A stretch of DNA of 64,000 bases from Nectonema munidae. Its lineage: Eukaryota; Nematomorpha; Nectonematoida; Nectonematidae. The DNA is taken from NCBI GenBank assembly GCA_030549495.1, contig JAUIRK010000129.1:422001-486000 (forward strand). The letters run 5' to 3'. Under the pieces are notes generated by a model, which saw only the letters and a list, made by a program, of their open reading frames with translations, searched no databases and had not been told where the DNA came from. The translations under genes were made by a program, and so were the position numbers. Below, one piece after another: positions 53,461 through 64,000 of the stretch (positions within the stretch are counted from its first letter, which is position 1; each line of letters opens with the position of its first letter).

Positions 53461-54957
53461 ATTTTCCTGTAAAGTTGAAGATCTTTTATAGTGTTCTGTG
53501 TAGAAAGTGATATGTAAAACCTGTCGACAACGGTTCCTCTCACTAACGACTGCCTTTGAGCAGCGACTAAAACTTTAGCTAAAGAAAAACTTCTTTATAT
53601 TGAAACATACTTTTTCAATGTATTTTACGACCCTGATCACTGCAACATACGACAATAAATTCACTTTTAAAATTTTTTTTACCTTTTAAGAGCGACGTTA
53701 TGTTTTGGTAAAAATTTTACTACATTATAAATCGGTGGCTCTCAAATATTTAGAAAATTTTTGTATAACATAACATAATTTTATTAGCGAAAAAGAGGCA
53801 AAAAGCCTATTAAAATAATCGCATCATTTTTTATAGAAAAGAAAAAAATTTAACCGTAGTCAAACATTTTTTCTTTCCAAAAATTATCGAGAGTGTTCTT
53901 GAAAATATTTAAAGACGGATAATTAACAACGAAATCAGCAAAGGATTCCAATCATTTATGATACGTTGTGAAAAAAATCTTTTTAAAAATGACTTTTTGC
54001 AATTAATTTCAACAATTGTAAATATAATCATTCTAGAATGTTATAGAAAAATTAGTATATTTTTGAGGTGGTGAGTAGTGAAGATTTTTAGAATGGAAGG
54101 TAAAAGGCAGAACATGTGGTAAATTGTTTTTAAGAAATCTCATAAATCAGATTAACAATTTACCTAATCTTTTTGTTATTTATAGTTTTTTTAATTTTCG
54201 TAAAAAACCATATACTTTTGAGTAAATCCTTCAGGTTTTAAAATTACAAAGTTTTCAATATCTTTGATCTCAAATCTAAATTAATTTTGAAAAAATTGAA
54301 GAACTAGTTATGGTTGAATACTGAGAAAAATATCAAGAAATCTATTGATTTAACATTATATACAAAAATTCAGTTGAACATAAATTATCCAAACTAAAAT
54401 AATTATAAATAAATCACAGAAGCCCATATTTTTTAAAAATTCAGCATTTTTTTTTATAAAATAATAAAATTCGGGAAGATCGTGGGGAGGCAGAAGTGGG
54501 GGGGGGGGAGAACATGAGAGCCGAATAACAAACTTGTTGGAAGAGGCATGGTATCTGTTATGCTATTCAAAACTGCCATTGAGCCCTTCCATTTTAATCA
54601 ATGTTTTTCTGATTAATGTAAAAAATTCACCAAATGATTTTAAACAGGAACATTCATATCAAACTAGTGGCGATTTACTTAAAATTAGGTTATAATTGGT
54701 ATAATAAATGTAACTGATTCTAACTAAATTGAAGTTTTTTTTAATTTACTTTAATTTAAACTTGCAAAGCCAGTATTCATTTGAAAAAAAATTATTTTTC
54801 TTATGTCAAAGTTTAAATAAAGTGAGATGAGTAACCCAAGCGGTTCTTCTTTATGGGAATTGCAGAATGTAGTTAAAGAATCATAATTTTGAATTAAAGA
54901 TTCAAAAATTGATTTTAATGATTGAATTTTCCTTTTTAAAAATTTTTAGCAAACAAA
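53461..54957. other. Gene-free stretch within the disrupted TTAA element
   Basis: AT-rich, with a G run near 54,500. A 5-base-shifted CGTTTTTCAGCTAGGC area near 53,430 marks the edge of the non-LTR fragment. At 53,520-53,600 TGTCGACAACGGTTCC resembles the inner part of the Tigger-like MITE end at 15,170, so a Tigger MITE terminus may lie here. Confidence 0.4.
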
Positions 54958-55250
54958 GTTAAACGTAGTTATCTAAATTTGAAACAAAAGTTGGAAGTTA
55001 TTGAAAAAAATGAGAATGGTTCTCCTTGTTACAAATTAGATGAAGAATTCAATGTAGGTAAAACTCAGATACAAAGCATTATACAAAATAAAGTCAAATA
55101 AACGGTGAAAATTCTATCATCAAACAAAGGAATTAATTCTTTTGTTTATGAATGATTTTGTGTTACGAGAGCCAAAAACGTTCCAATTTCTGGAGTTGAT
55201 TCAAGAAAAACTAATGGATTGCAAAAGAAAAAGGTGCATCAGATTTTAAG
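54958..55250 (+). pseudogene. Tigger/pogo transposase N-terminal fragment
   Basis: The frame encodes a CENP-B-type helix-turn-helix: KQKLEVIEKNENGSPCYKLD then EEFNVGKTQIQSIIQNK. After one stop come SSNKGINSFVYE and VTRAKNVPISGVDSRKTNGL, the second DNA-binding part. The catalytic half is missing. It probably belongs to a different copy from the one at 48230-49790. Confidence 0.75.
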
Positions 55251-55839
55251 CTCTAATTTTTTGCAGCCCCTCTCTACAACGACTCCCTGTGAGATAGGAT
55301 CGAAACTATGTACAAAAGCATAGGAATAGTATATATATTAGTATAAAAAAGGTTTTATTGTAATTGTAATTGAAGAAAATAAGGTTGGCTGTGATGTAGA
55401 TACATGCTTTTAAGAATGCTAAGATTTCAGCATGGTTGATTTGGTAGAAAACATATATTTCATGTAAAATTAGAGAATATTTTTAGAAGTAAACCGATGT
55501 TTTGGAGAAAATTTTTAGAAGTAAAGCGCAAATTTGATTAACCCTTATATGTATTTTCAAATCCTAAATGTAAAAAATTAGTAAAGAAATGAAATCAACA
55601 TGGCCGCTTTATTATAAAAACATCAGATTTTATTAGATATATTTCTGATGAATGAAAATTTTGATTGACATTTTCTAAAAAATACCCATGATTATTGAAA
55701 AAATTAAATATATTGTGTTATATGTTCAAAAATGTATACAAATATAAATTTTCAAGATAGTATATAATATAGACCATAAGTTATAAGGTTAACTACAGAT
55801 AATGTCAAAATTTTGTTCAAAAATTTCATGAGGTGTTTT

Positions 55840-56820
55840 CATTTTGAATGCACAATTTGCTCTGCTTGTTATGAATTATGAGTAACGAAGATTTGATACA
55901 TGAAATAGAACAAAACTTTTTAGGAAACAAAGTATGCAGCTTATCTAACTCACAACCTATATAGTAGCCTATAGACAGTGCTACCAGATTTTGCATTATC
56001 AAACAGGGGCAAAAATGGTATTAATAAGAAAAATATTTTATACTAAAAAAGGGATCTAACAATCTCATTTGAATCTAAATTTTTCAACTCCGTTTTTTAA
56101 CACGTAAGATCAGTGAATGAAAAACCAGGAAATCTGCTAACCTTACCTATAGTGTATGTTTTATATTACGAATCAAATTAAAGCTATCTCTAAATTATTA
56201 TGTATTTTTATAGTGCCCTTAATTACATTTTTGGAAGACCATTGTATTTTATCTTCTCCAAAAACTTTAATTTTGCTCTAATATTCTGGTTTTAACAGAG
56301 AATATAACTTGATACGGAATAGCAAAATATTCCTTATCCATGTAAGGATGGGCAAAAATTTTGAGTTGTAGGCGTGATTGAAGTCTAGATAGGGTTAATC
56401 GAGCTGCATTGAAAATTTTGAAAGCAAACCATTTTACTGATTGAAAGATCTAACTAGAGTTAAGAGAGCTGCATTCAAAATTTTAAAAGCAAAGTAGTTA
56501 ATTCCCAATACTTATGTTTCATACTATGTACATAGGAATTAGGAATCGCTAACTAATTATGTCAAATCAAACAGGAAATGGAGTGCGCTGCACAAAAGTT
56601 GAATTATTTGTCATAAATTAGTATTAAAATGCCGTAAAAATTACATATTCTTTTTTTGTATCCTATATGTTTAATTCCTTTGTATTAAACAGTTAAACAG
56701 ATGTTTCATTAAGGAAGCTGCTGCTCCTTTCAAGAAAGATAGGATATGTGCTTTACTGGTAGGTTTTAACGGAATGTCTGAAGAAATATTTTGTTATTAT
56801 AATCAATTGTTAGTTTATAT
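55840..56820. other. Gene-free stretch
   Basis: AT-rich. A GTTAATCGAGCTGCATT phrase occurs twice (about 56,393 and, changed, 56,458), suggesting a small local duplication. No coding evidence. Confidence 0.45.
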
Positions 56821-57389
56821 CAGTGATTCTCAACTTTTTTTATTTTATGGATACTTTTCAAACTCGAAATCATTTTATAGATCTGTTTATTTTTTTATCA
56901 CTACTACCTTTTATTTGTTTACTCAATTAATTTTTATATATTTTTAATCCAGCTTATCAATAAATAATAAATTGAATTTTATAAAATCAAATTTGATTAG
57001 AATAAAAAAGTGAAAGTTTTTGAATGCAGATAAAGAACAAACAAAAATGATATTTTAATCACTTTTAGTATCAAAACTAAGACAAGGTATGGAAGCATTC
57101 ACATATAACTGATCTTTTTAGTAATTTATATTATTTTGCTTTGATATATTATATTTTTTTAATTCTAGAAATTTTCCTCACTAAATTATTATTATATGGA
57201 CTACTCCATCTCCTTATTTGAGTTGTGAATCCTTGCATACCAATACTTAAAACCCTGACCTTAATGCTTTGTATTTTCATTTTACGAATTCTCATTCTGT
57301 TTTTGTGATATACAAATAAATTCTTCTTCTTCCTCTAAAAATATTGTGGACTTCTTAGGGGTCCGTATGGACCATGTTGAGAAAACTCG
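56821..57389. mobile_element. hAT-like non-autonomous element
   Basis: The left end CAGTGATTCTCAACTTTTTT and the right end, inverted as CGAGTTTTCTCAACATGG, share TTCTCAAC; GGGGTCCGTATGGACC lies just inside the right end, as in other hAT termini of the window. About 569 bp and non-coding. The flanks GTTTATAT and GTTAGATA are only loosely alike, so the duplication is uncertain. Confidence 0.55.
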
Positions 57390-58422
57390 GTTAGATACAC
57401 AAATTATTATGAGAAATATATAAACTTGTATTAGAGATGTTTTAAATGTATAAATGAATCTATTTTTTCTTATTTGTGTTTTCAATTTTTATGAGAATAA
57501 ATATATATTTTTTGCTTTAACTTACAAAATTAAGATTTTTCAAAACCAAAACAATATGACAGAAACAGAAGCTAAAAGATATCAAAAATAAAAGATATAA
57601 AAAAAATAAAATAAATAAGTATGGATTATGACAATCGGCTAGTAATGATAGCTATTGAATATAAGAAAAAAAAGGCAATTTTAAATAAAGAACATGAGAT
57701 TTTAACGAATGCCAAAATGGTAAAGCTCTAGAAATCATCTTTTGCGGTGTGCTTCAAAGGGTAAAACATTAAAAAGCTTCACCAACGAAAAATAAAATTT
57801 AAGATTATTTTACATAAAAAAAATCTTTAGCCATTTTTAATCGTTTAAATTATGTAAAAGAAGTCATCAAAAATTTTATTCAATGTTTTCAAATTGGGAG
57901 ATGCTAATGACTTACTGATTTGGTACAAGAAAAACAGAGGATTAATTTTTGAAATCCATTCTCTGAAAGGAAGGAAGTTTTATATTAAATATTAAACTTT
58001 TTCTGGGGTCCAAGTAAGCACAAATAAAAAATGATCATAAATCGTAAACACTATTCCTTTATGACAATTATGTCCGATAGTGAAAAGGGTTAACTTTTGA
58101 ATTTTAGTTGTATAAATAAAAATTTATATTTGAATTTTAGGTGTATAATAGTAAAGAGAATAACGATAAAGGCTTCTTTTTATAATATATAATGTTTGAT
58201 GATAGTTTTTTTGTTAATACCATAAAATAAAGTAAAAAAAGATGATGGCGATGAAAATATAAAAGTGAAATGAAAAAAAGGGAGGATAAGGAGGAGAAAT
58301 GCGAAACGGCTTTCTTTAACTTCTAATCTTTTGAAGGAGAAAGCACACGAAATGCAAAACAGGAATGCAGTGGAAATTGGGGAAAACAAGAAAGAATGCT
58401 TGAGAGAAATGCAGACGTGATA
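57390..58422. other. 3' flank of the DM13 gene
   Basis: AT-rich, then purine-rich from about 58,250. The 3' untranslated region of the minus-strand gene should lie at 58,200-58,422; no canonical AATAAA was found close to the stop. Confidence 0.4.
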
Positions 58423-61400
58423 TCAGGAAAAAGTGAAGCAATTGAGGATGAGAGATAGGAAGATGGTGGTGGTTATGCAGTCAAGGAGAGAGAGAAAAGG
58501 GCGGAATGATGGAGAGGAATTGAGCATGTGCATAACGGTGTAGGGAGGCAGGTAGTGTCTTTTGGAGATGAGGACGTAGGAAAGAGGTTCGGAGGATCGT
58601 TTGCAGTAGACGCTGAGCCAGTTGAAATCTGACCAGGTCGCGTTGTCGCGGATGCCATGCGTCCCATTTTGGGGGATTGTAATCACGACTCTATTTTTGA
58701 AATAGGTGTGCGCCAGGGCATAACTAAAATGTAAATAAAAGTTTTAGGAATGGAGATCTTGGATAAGAGTGCTTTCGCTTACCCATCCTCGTCGTGTCTC
58801 AGTGTAATGAAGGGTTTGGAGCCGATGACTTCTTTGATTCCAGCAATGAAATATGGATCTAAAACAAATTTTAGTAGTATGAAAACCTACAACATATATG
58901 CAAATTCACACGTGTTTAAAAATAACATCTGATAAGAAAATTAAAATTATTAGGAAAATAAATAATATATGGATCATTTGATTACACGGTTTAGATTATC
59001 ATCGTTCGAATATGTTGTACCATGGAGCTTACATTAGCACGGCTAAAAAAAATTTTCCAATAAAAATCTTTACTATCTATTCATTTGATTAAGGATATAA
59101 GAAACAATAATGTACTACTGACATTGTCAAACACAGAAATGTGAGGATAAATTATTCTTTAGTAATAGTGTATTTAAAGCAAAGCGGATCCGAAAAAGTG
59201 AATAGGATGCCATGGAAGAAATAAAATCTTAACTCTTAATAAAATCTCAAACAAGATTAAAATCGAGATTACTTTAGGTAAAGCTACCATCGGGTGTTTT
59301 CATCGAGAAAGCACAATTGCGCCGCTTGTATCGAACTATGAGCAAAGTAGGCTTGATGCGGGATCGAACACAAGATCTTGAGTTATCGAATCCAGCATCT
59401 AACCAACCCTACTCACGCCCCTAACCTTACTTGAGAGAAATTTAAAAAACAAGTTACATGTACCGTTGAGAAAAACTCAATCCAATTCAAACAACTATAT
59501 AAAGTTTTCTCAAAAAACGGATGATATAAGAAATCTTTGAATTGTGCATAATTATTTATTATTCTCAAAAAATAGCATTCTCTTGAATTTTTTTTAACTG
59601 TACTTCCTTCTTCTAAAATCAAATCTGGGATTTAATAGCTTCTGACTTTTTGTTATATTTATTCATCTCAGGCATTCGTTTTGAAAAATTAATCGTCTGT
59701 TTTTTTGAATGAAACCTTACATAACTTAACCCATTTTGGGTTAATGTTGCTGTAGGGAACGAAGAGAAAACTCGATTTTCCGATGGAATTCAATAGAGAT
59801 TAATCAACATTGCCTGCTTTGTGTAAAAAAATTGGTTAAGCAGACGATTTTTATTTCATGGGTTATAAATCCTAAAAAATTACTAAAGGTATATTAATGT
59901 TTCTTTCAGTTGAATTACAACAAACTGATCACCCATTAAACACGAAAGGGTTATTAAAATAGAAGATGTGTTATATAACGAACTTGGATATGAAATAATT
60001 TTACAGTATTGATTTAATGCTTTGAGAGCAGGTGTGACACCAGTGTAACAAGAAATGAAGTTTGTCTGTTTTAAATATACAAAATTTCATTGAAAAAAAG
60101 CGGACGATTAGCTTTGAAAATTCTGGTCATCAAAAAGTTAACTACTAGTTACTATATTATTTAGTTAACTTACTAGTTAACCTTTTGAGGACCAGTGTAA
60201 CACCGTGTACCATGAAATGAAAATCGTCTGCTTTAAGTAAATAAAATTACATAAAAAAAGAAAGCAGGCGACTAGTCTTAAAAATTCTGGTCCTCAAAGG
60301 GTTAACGACGACAATCATCATCATCATCATCATCCATTTTGCCTTCTAGGTCTGGTTATTGTTCCCAAAGAGTCGGGGTCAACCAGTTATATAACTTATA
60401 CGGTTAACAACGACAATAATAAATATAATGTAAGGTAGATGTGCATTAAAAAGATTTATGGATGGGGACGCTTTTACTTTTGAAAAGTCGACAATTCGTT
60501 AATGGGTTAAGATTTACGATGCTGCTTACTCAAAGTTAATGCCTAACGCCACCGTCCCTTTCCGCTTGCGAGTGAACGGATACTCATCATGATTAAGAAA
60601 AGGTACCAGGACACTTCCCGTAGTGTGTGAAATTTTTCAGGATCGCAGTTCTGTCTGTATTGAGAATGACGGATGAGGAGTAAGTGAAGTAGAATTTATC
60701 GTTAGTTAAAGCACCAATATCTTGTTCGTACGGGACTCTGGTAGCGCCAGGGTTGAAAAAGACGTGACCAAGGTCAACCTGAAATCAAATTGAAAAGCGT
60801 TTTAAAGCGTCGAAAAATGAAATAGCATAACATCTCAAACTGAGCAATACTAAATAGCTCGATGAATTGTTTCTCCAAAAGGCCTTCCAATCTCCAAGAA
60901 AGGAAGAGGTGTGAGGGGTTAAACACGCTCTCCCTCCCTAACAGGCCCGTAGCCAGGACTTTTCAATTGGGAGGGCTGGAAAAATGGGGGGGGGGGGGGG
61001 GGGGGGCTAAATATTTTACCAAAAATTTTTTAGGTACTTATGGGTTATCTCTCCCCCATTCAAAAATTTTTTTTTAGTAAATTACTGAAAAAAAATTTTA
61101 AGTGGGAGGGAGATAACAAATAAGTACCAAATTTTTATATATAGTCTAAAAATAAACCATTTTTTGAACCCTTTATTGATATCGAAATATTTTAGCTCTG
61201 AATCTGAGTTGAGGGGAGGAGGGGCTTAGCCCCCTCATGCCCTCGCTGGCTACGGGCCTGCGTCCCTAATCATCTTGAATAGTATGTATATTAGGTTTTT
61301 TGTAAAGAAGAAATTTTACAAAATGATAAAATTTAAAGACTAAAAATATTTCTACCCTCAAATTTAAACTCGTGGATACTCACTCGTATGCACAAATGTA

Positions 61401-63707
61401 TATTTGTATTTAAACAAGGACGCGCTTCAAATTTTTATTCTTAAAAGTATATATTCAATTTATATTGTCATAAAAATTATTACTTTAGGACCGAGCACCA
61501 AATTGTTAATCAGTTAATTAACGGATTTAATATTTTCATTAATGATTTAAATCACATCTTAGATATGGGAATTCATTTTGCGACTATTTAACTTTTTAAC
61601 TTCAACACAGTTAATAATGTATCTAGTTAATTTCATATTTACAGCTATTTTCATAATATTTAAAAATATCATCTCGATAGTGGCCTTCAGGAAGCTCTTT
61701 AATAACGTCTTATGCTTCCTCTGCTGTACCACAATTGATTTGAAATGCATGTTTATAAATATTTTATTTTTTGAATTTAATTTCCCATAAATCACTTGCC
61801 TACAAACTTAAAGTAATGCTGAATGCTGTTGTGACCAGGCTAGACTTCTCTCCATCTTCTATCTCACTTATCAATAATTAAACAAAAAACTATATAACAT
61901 ATTCTCTATTCATCCAATGAAATATAGATGAAAAAACTGAATAACTAGGTAAACTAGGTTAAATATGTCTTATCTATCTATCTCATTTAATCACCTAAAT
62001 ATAGGAAAAATAGGAAAGATAAAAAAGGAAAGATAGGATTAACAGATCAGCTAGAAAAAAAGAACTGTAAAAGATAAATTAATGATTTAGCTGCCAAATA
62101 ATATTGTAGGAATATTTTTATAAACATAAATTTATTTTACTTGTCAACTAACTCAGGGGTGGACATCTTGAAAATTGGAGGGGGGGGAGAGGCAAACTTT
62201 CTTTTTTTATAATTTTCAAAATTTATATATAAAAGAATTTTTGTCAGAATGAAACACCTTCATTATTAGCCGGTATTGCACTTGCACCCTCACCCCTAAC
62301 AGTACTGCGGATAACTGCAGGAATTTTCTCAAGTCGATTTACCTTATTTATAATTGTGATTGCATCACTACTTTCTAGCTCAACGCGAGAAAAAAAACAT
62401 CCATATACGATGGAGTCAAAGTGAAAACAAAGTGATAATTCTTCATGTTCGCTATTATTTTTACACGCATCTATTAGGATTAAGTTGATTCTCGATTCTT
62501 CAATTTCGTCTCTAATCACCTGAATAACGCTTTGTGCTGGAACACAAATTCTGCACATGATCGTGAAGACAAATAATTTGGAGATTTATAGCCTTTCATG
62601 TGTTTCATTATGCAAGCGATATGAAATTTCAAATTAAAAAAATATAATAAAAATCTTCAGATAGATACGGTTTTTCACGAAAATAGACTCGAAAATAGGA
62701 TCTAAAATTTTGTTGTTTGAGACTGGACAAGAGAGAGGGAGAGTGATCACAACTCGCCACATGTAATAAAGTCTGTATCCCTCTTTATTGCTTTTCACGA
62801 GTTATTCAAACCGATGGTGACAAATGCCTTTTTAGATTTGCATGTTATAGCGCTGAAATTACTTAATGCGTAACAAAAAAATTTATCGCTACATATGCTA
62901 TAATCTAACCAAGTGAAGGTTTTATACCATGACTCTCTTTTGAAAATCCTTAGTGAACAGAATTCTTGGTTGAGCCGATTCAGTTTTGATGTTCAAAGGT
63001 CAAAAATGTGTCTTTTGAAGACCGTATGAAAAGGCTTGTATTAGAAAGGACTCATTCGAAATACAGGCAGACCTTTTATCCGATACTCGATTATTCGAAA
63101 ACGCCTCTATCCGATACAATATTGACTCTAACGAATTTTGGCAATGTTTTTCTAACATCCACACTCCAAGATCTACACAGTGATTGTCTTTTTATGATAC
63201 AAGCGCTTAACACTAGGAAAACAGACTTCAGGTCCCTGCAGTTCATCAAGAGCGATGTTCAGTCAAATGGTCTCTCACAAGAACCTTGCTCATCGATTAA
63301 CTGCAGACATCAGTAACAGATTCGCAACAAAAGTCAAAGATCTTATCGCATAAATATTTCGATATCACATATAATATATATGTTTTATAATGGGGCCTGA
63401 ACCAGAAAACAGACTCACTATGAAAGGTCACAGAAAGAAAATCGATTTATTACAAAGAAAGACACACGTTAGATTTTTCTCAACCTCTCCTTTCACCAAT
63501 TGTCAACAGAAAAAGTCTATCCAGGTTCTAATTGAATCCACGAACTGCACATTGTTATCACATGCGTGAGATATTTTTTAGAGTAGAAAAGATGATACTC
63601 TTTGACTTCTGGCATAGACGGAAAGCCAAGCCAAGTCCACAGTGTCGAGAGAGGAAGGCAACTCCAAGATCACATCTTCGCCATCATAAACACCAACGGA
63701 TTCCATC
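58423..63707 (-). CDS. Skeletor-like DM13-domain protein, last four exons
   Basis: Join, in transcript order: 63599-63707, 60607-60778, 58783-58858, 58423-58723. All junctions are GT-AG with matching phases (exon lengths 109, 172, 76, 301). Exon 1 encodes VGVYDGEDVILELPSSLD then LAWLSVYARSQR, the end of a DM13 domain, completed in exon 2 by VDLGHVFFNPG. Exon 2 begins a second DM13 (SSSVILNTDRTAILKNFTHY). Across the next splice the codon G+AT makes Asp, giving GKCPDPYFIAG, which fits the DM13 pattern GPDxYFWxG. Exons 3-4 continue HDEDGYALAHTYFKNRVVIT and FNWLSVYCKRSSEPLSYVLI. The protein ends with a hydrophobic stretch (ITTTIFLSLILNCFTFS), which suggests a membrane or GPI anchor. DM13 proteins include Drosophila Skeletor; their biochemical role is not well settled. 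N-terminal exons lie to the right of, or are hidden in, this window. The intron between exons 3 and 4 is 59 bp, while the other two are 1,748 and 2,820 bp and hold MITEs, a SINE and other repeats. Confidence 0.85.
59291..59422 (-). repeat. tRNA-derived SINE, copy 4
   Basis: About 132 bp, very close to copy 3 at 45553-45690: GTTTTCATCGA, GCACAATTGCGCCGCTTGTA, GGCTTGATGCGGGATCGAAC and CCTACTCACGCCCCTAA on the plus strand. It sits in an intron of the DM13 gene and has the same orientation as that gene. Confidence 0.78.
59730..59862. mobile_element. TTAA-type MITE
   Basis: The left flank is TTAA (59726-59729), then CCCATTTTGGGTTAATGTTG. The right end, inverted, is CCCATGAAAT, followed by TTAT where TTAA is expected. 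It contains TAGGGAACG and CAGACGA like its relatives. 133 bp, in the DM13 gene intron. Confidence 0.65.
60018..60137. mobile_element. TTAA-flanked MITE, degraded
   Basis: TTAA at 60014-60017 and 60138-60141. The interior (ACCAGTGTAACAAGAAATGA, AAGCGGACGATTAG, AAAATTCTGGTCATCAAAAA) aligns with the neighbour at 60181-60301, so both are copies of one family lying about 40 bp apart. Confidence 0.7.
60181..60301. mobile_element. TTAA-flanked MITE, well preserved
   Basis: TTAA at 60177-60180 and 60302-60305; ends CCTTTTGAGGACCAG and, inverted, CCCTTTGAGGACCAG (14 of 15 alike). 121 bp. It lies in the DM13 gene intron near the splice donor of exon 60607-60778. Confidence 0.88.
60942..61260. mobile_element. 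Short TIR element with CAGGCCCGTAGCCAG ends
   Basis: CAGGCCCGTAGCCAG at the left is exactly inverted at the right (CTGGCTACGGGCCTG). The 319-bp interior has a G run of about 20 (60,986-61,006) and GGGGGCTA/TAGCCCCC-type blocks. A second nested inverted pair, AGATAACC/GGGAGATAAC, lies in the middle. The flanks CTCCCTAA and, one base out, GTCCCTAA suggest an 8-bp duplication of hAT type. No coding capacity. Confidence 0.8.
61270..62243. other. Intron sequence of the DM13 gene
   Basis: AT-rich, no coding evidence. At 62,153 a lone transposon end (CAGGGGTGGACATCTTG) is followed by a G run (62,181-62,188); it resembles the terminus at 63,772. Confidence 0.5.
62244..62558 (-). CDS. Unidentified 104-codon ORF in the DM13 gene intron
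   Basis: An uninterrupted frame with balanced, protein-like composition (VIQVIRDEIEESRINLILID, ELSLCFHFDSIVYGCF, LESSDAITIINK). ILIDACKNN faintly recalls caspase-like folds, but no His dyad partner is visible and I would not assign it. On the minus strand the sequence before the ATG ends CATGTGCAG, an acceptor-like site, and AAG/GTAAAT inside it is donor-like, so part of it could be an exon. It may equally be a captured or mobile fragment. Low confidence that it is a gene. Confidence 0.3.
   Translation of the reverse strand: MCRICVPAQSVIQVIRDEIEESRINLILIDACKNNSEHEELSLCFHFDSIVYGCFFSRVELESSDAITIINKVNRLEKIPAVIRSTVRGEGASAIPANNEGVSF
62559..63598. other. Intron sequence of the DM13 gene
   Basis: Higher in complexity than the surroundings at 62,940-63,530, where a 102-codon plus-strand frame (63008-63316) is open, but I see no recognisable domain and no supporting splice sites. 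Confidence 0.4.
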
Positions 63708-64000
63708 CTATGCAAAAAAATGCATTTTAAATCAATTTTTGAATGATAAGCCTCTCTTTTCATTTCAAAAGCAGGGGCGCACATCCGGGGGGGGGGGGGG
63801 GGCGCCCGCCCCCCCCCCCCTCCCCCCCAATAATTTTCTATAAGTAAGAATCAAACATCATGCCAAGCTGCTCTGAAATTCCTATCGAACATATTTTACG
63901 GACGATGCGTGAGAGCTATATAATAATAATCCATTGCTTCAATATGCACACAATAAGTAAGCAATGTTTATCACAATGTAGTATTTTTGAGCAAATACAT
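63708..64000. repeat. Lone transposon end with G/C hairpin, then AT-rich sequence
   Basis: CAGGGGCGCACATCCGG starts at 63,772, followed by a G run and a facing C run (63,785-63,828) that could fold into a hairpin. It resembles the left terminus of a hAT-type MITE with its other half missing or degraded. The remainder to the window end is AT-rich with nothing recognisable. Confidence 0.55.

Larger units (their letters stand above)
51892..55830 (+). mobile_element. Second long copy of the TTAA element, disrupted
   Basis: The left part starts at CAAGTGCTGGGGGAGGGGGC (compare 22565 on) with the G/C hairpin, then five or so diverged array-1 units (GCTGAATTCAGTGGTGATAT near 52,170 and 52,320, shortened units near 52,406 and 52,541). 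The right part (55,425-55,830) has about two array-2 units and the unique right block to ATAATGTCAAAATTTTG. The interior has been replaced by a non-LTR fragment, a Tigger fragment and unknown sequence. Its outermost inverted ends are not preserved. Confidence 0.78.

Noticed and set aside
58473-58667. A second minus-strand frame of 64 codons overlapping the last DM13 exon
   Set aside because: Low-complexity Ser/Thr/Pro reading of the same exon in the wrong frame.
60530-60620. An open minus-strand frame continuing past the donor at 60606
   Set aside because: It is in another frame from the exon before it. Using the GT at 60605-60606 and the acceptor at 58859-58860 gives a split Asp codon and an uninterrupted DM13 match, so this stretch is intron.

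Overview
This is an AT-rich eukaryotic chromosome segment with few host genes spread through decayed mobile DNA. Introns as short as 54 and 59 bp, GT-AG splicing, and the mix of repeat families (hAT, piggyBac-like, Tigger/pogo, Merlin, MULE, RTE-type LINEs, tRNA-derived SINEs, and a multi-copy gene family I recall only from arthropods) point to an arthropod. A small-intron, AT-rich crustacean such as a parasitic copepod would fit, but that is inference. I see no LTR retrovirus, no CRISPR array and no rRNA.

Host genes, left to right. (1) The 3' four exons of a stomatin-like protein 2 gene (STOML2, + strand, 5318-18295), split by an 11.5 kb intron full of insertions. (2) A single-exon PCGF1-like Polycomb RING protein (30588-31301, +). 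(3) A single-exon tRNA dimethylallyltransferase (TRIT1, 36049-37482, +). (4) A single-exon FOXRED1-like FAD oxidoreductase (42260-43789, -). (5) The 3' four exons of a Skeletor-like DM13-domain protein (58423-63707, -), reconstructed from splice sites and matching phases. Three of these (STOML2, TRIT1, FOXRED1) are mitochondrial or mitochondria-linked, but nothing in the layout suggests an operon.

Mobile DNA with clear ends. A 2.86 kb hAT element (12457-15311) has a perfect 8-bp target duplication and an uninterrupted 602-aa transposase. It lies inside a copy of the uncharacterised arthropod gene family and is itself hit by a Tigger-like MITE. A 735-bp Merlin element (49937-50671) has 29-bp inverted ends and a perfect 8-bp duplication. 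Two RTE-like LINE insertions have perfect 18-bp and 17-bp target duplications; one lacks its reverse transcriptase through an internal deletion. A 1.55 kb hAT-like element (33937-35489) carries a homopolymer-rich core. A 305-bp hAT MITE (11857-12161) has a perfect 8-bp duplication.

The most unusual structure is a 3,855-bp TTAA-flanked element at 22533-26387. Its piggyBac-like ends enclose two unrelated tandem arrays, both with a period close to 150 bp. Parts of at least three further copies lie at about 1.9-2.6, 51.3 and 51.9-55.8 kb. A swarm of 100-135 bp TTAA-flanked MITEs (seven copies with recognisable ends) is spread across the window, and a piggyBac transposase relic lies at its left edge.

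Most remaining sequence is AT-rich and shows no recognisable coding content.
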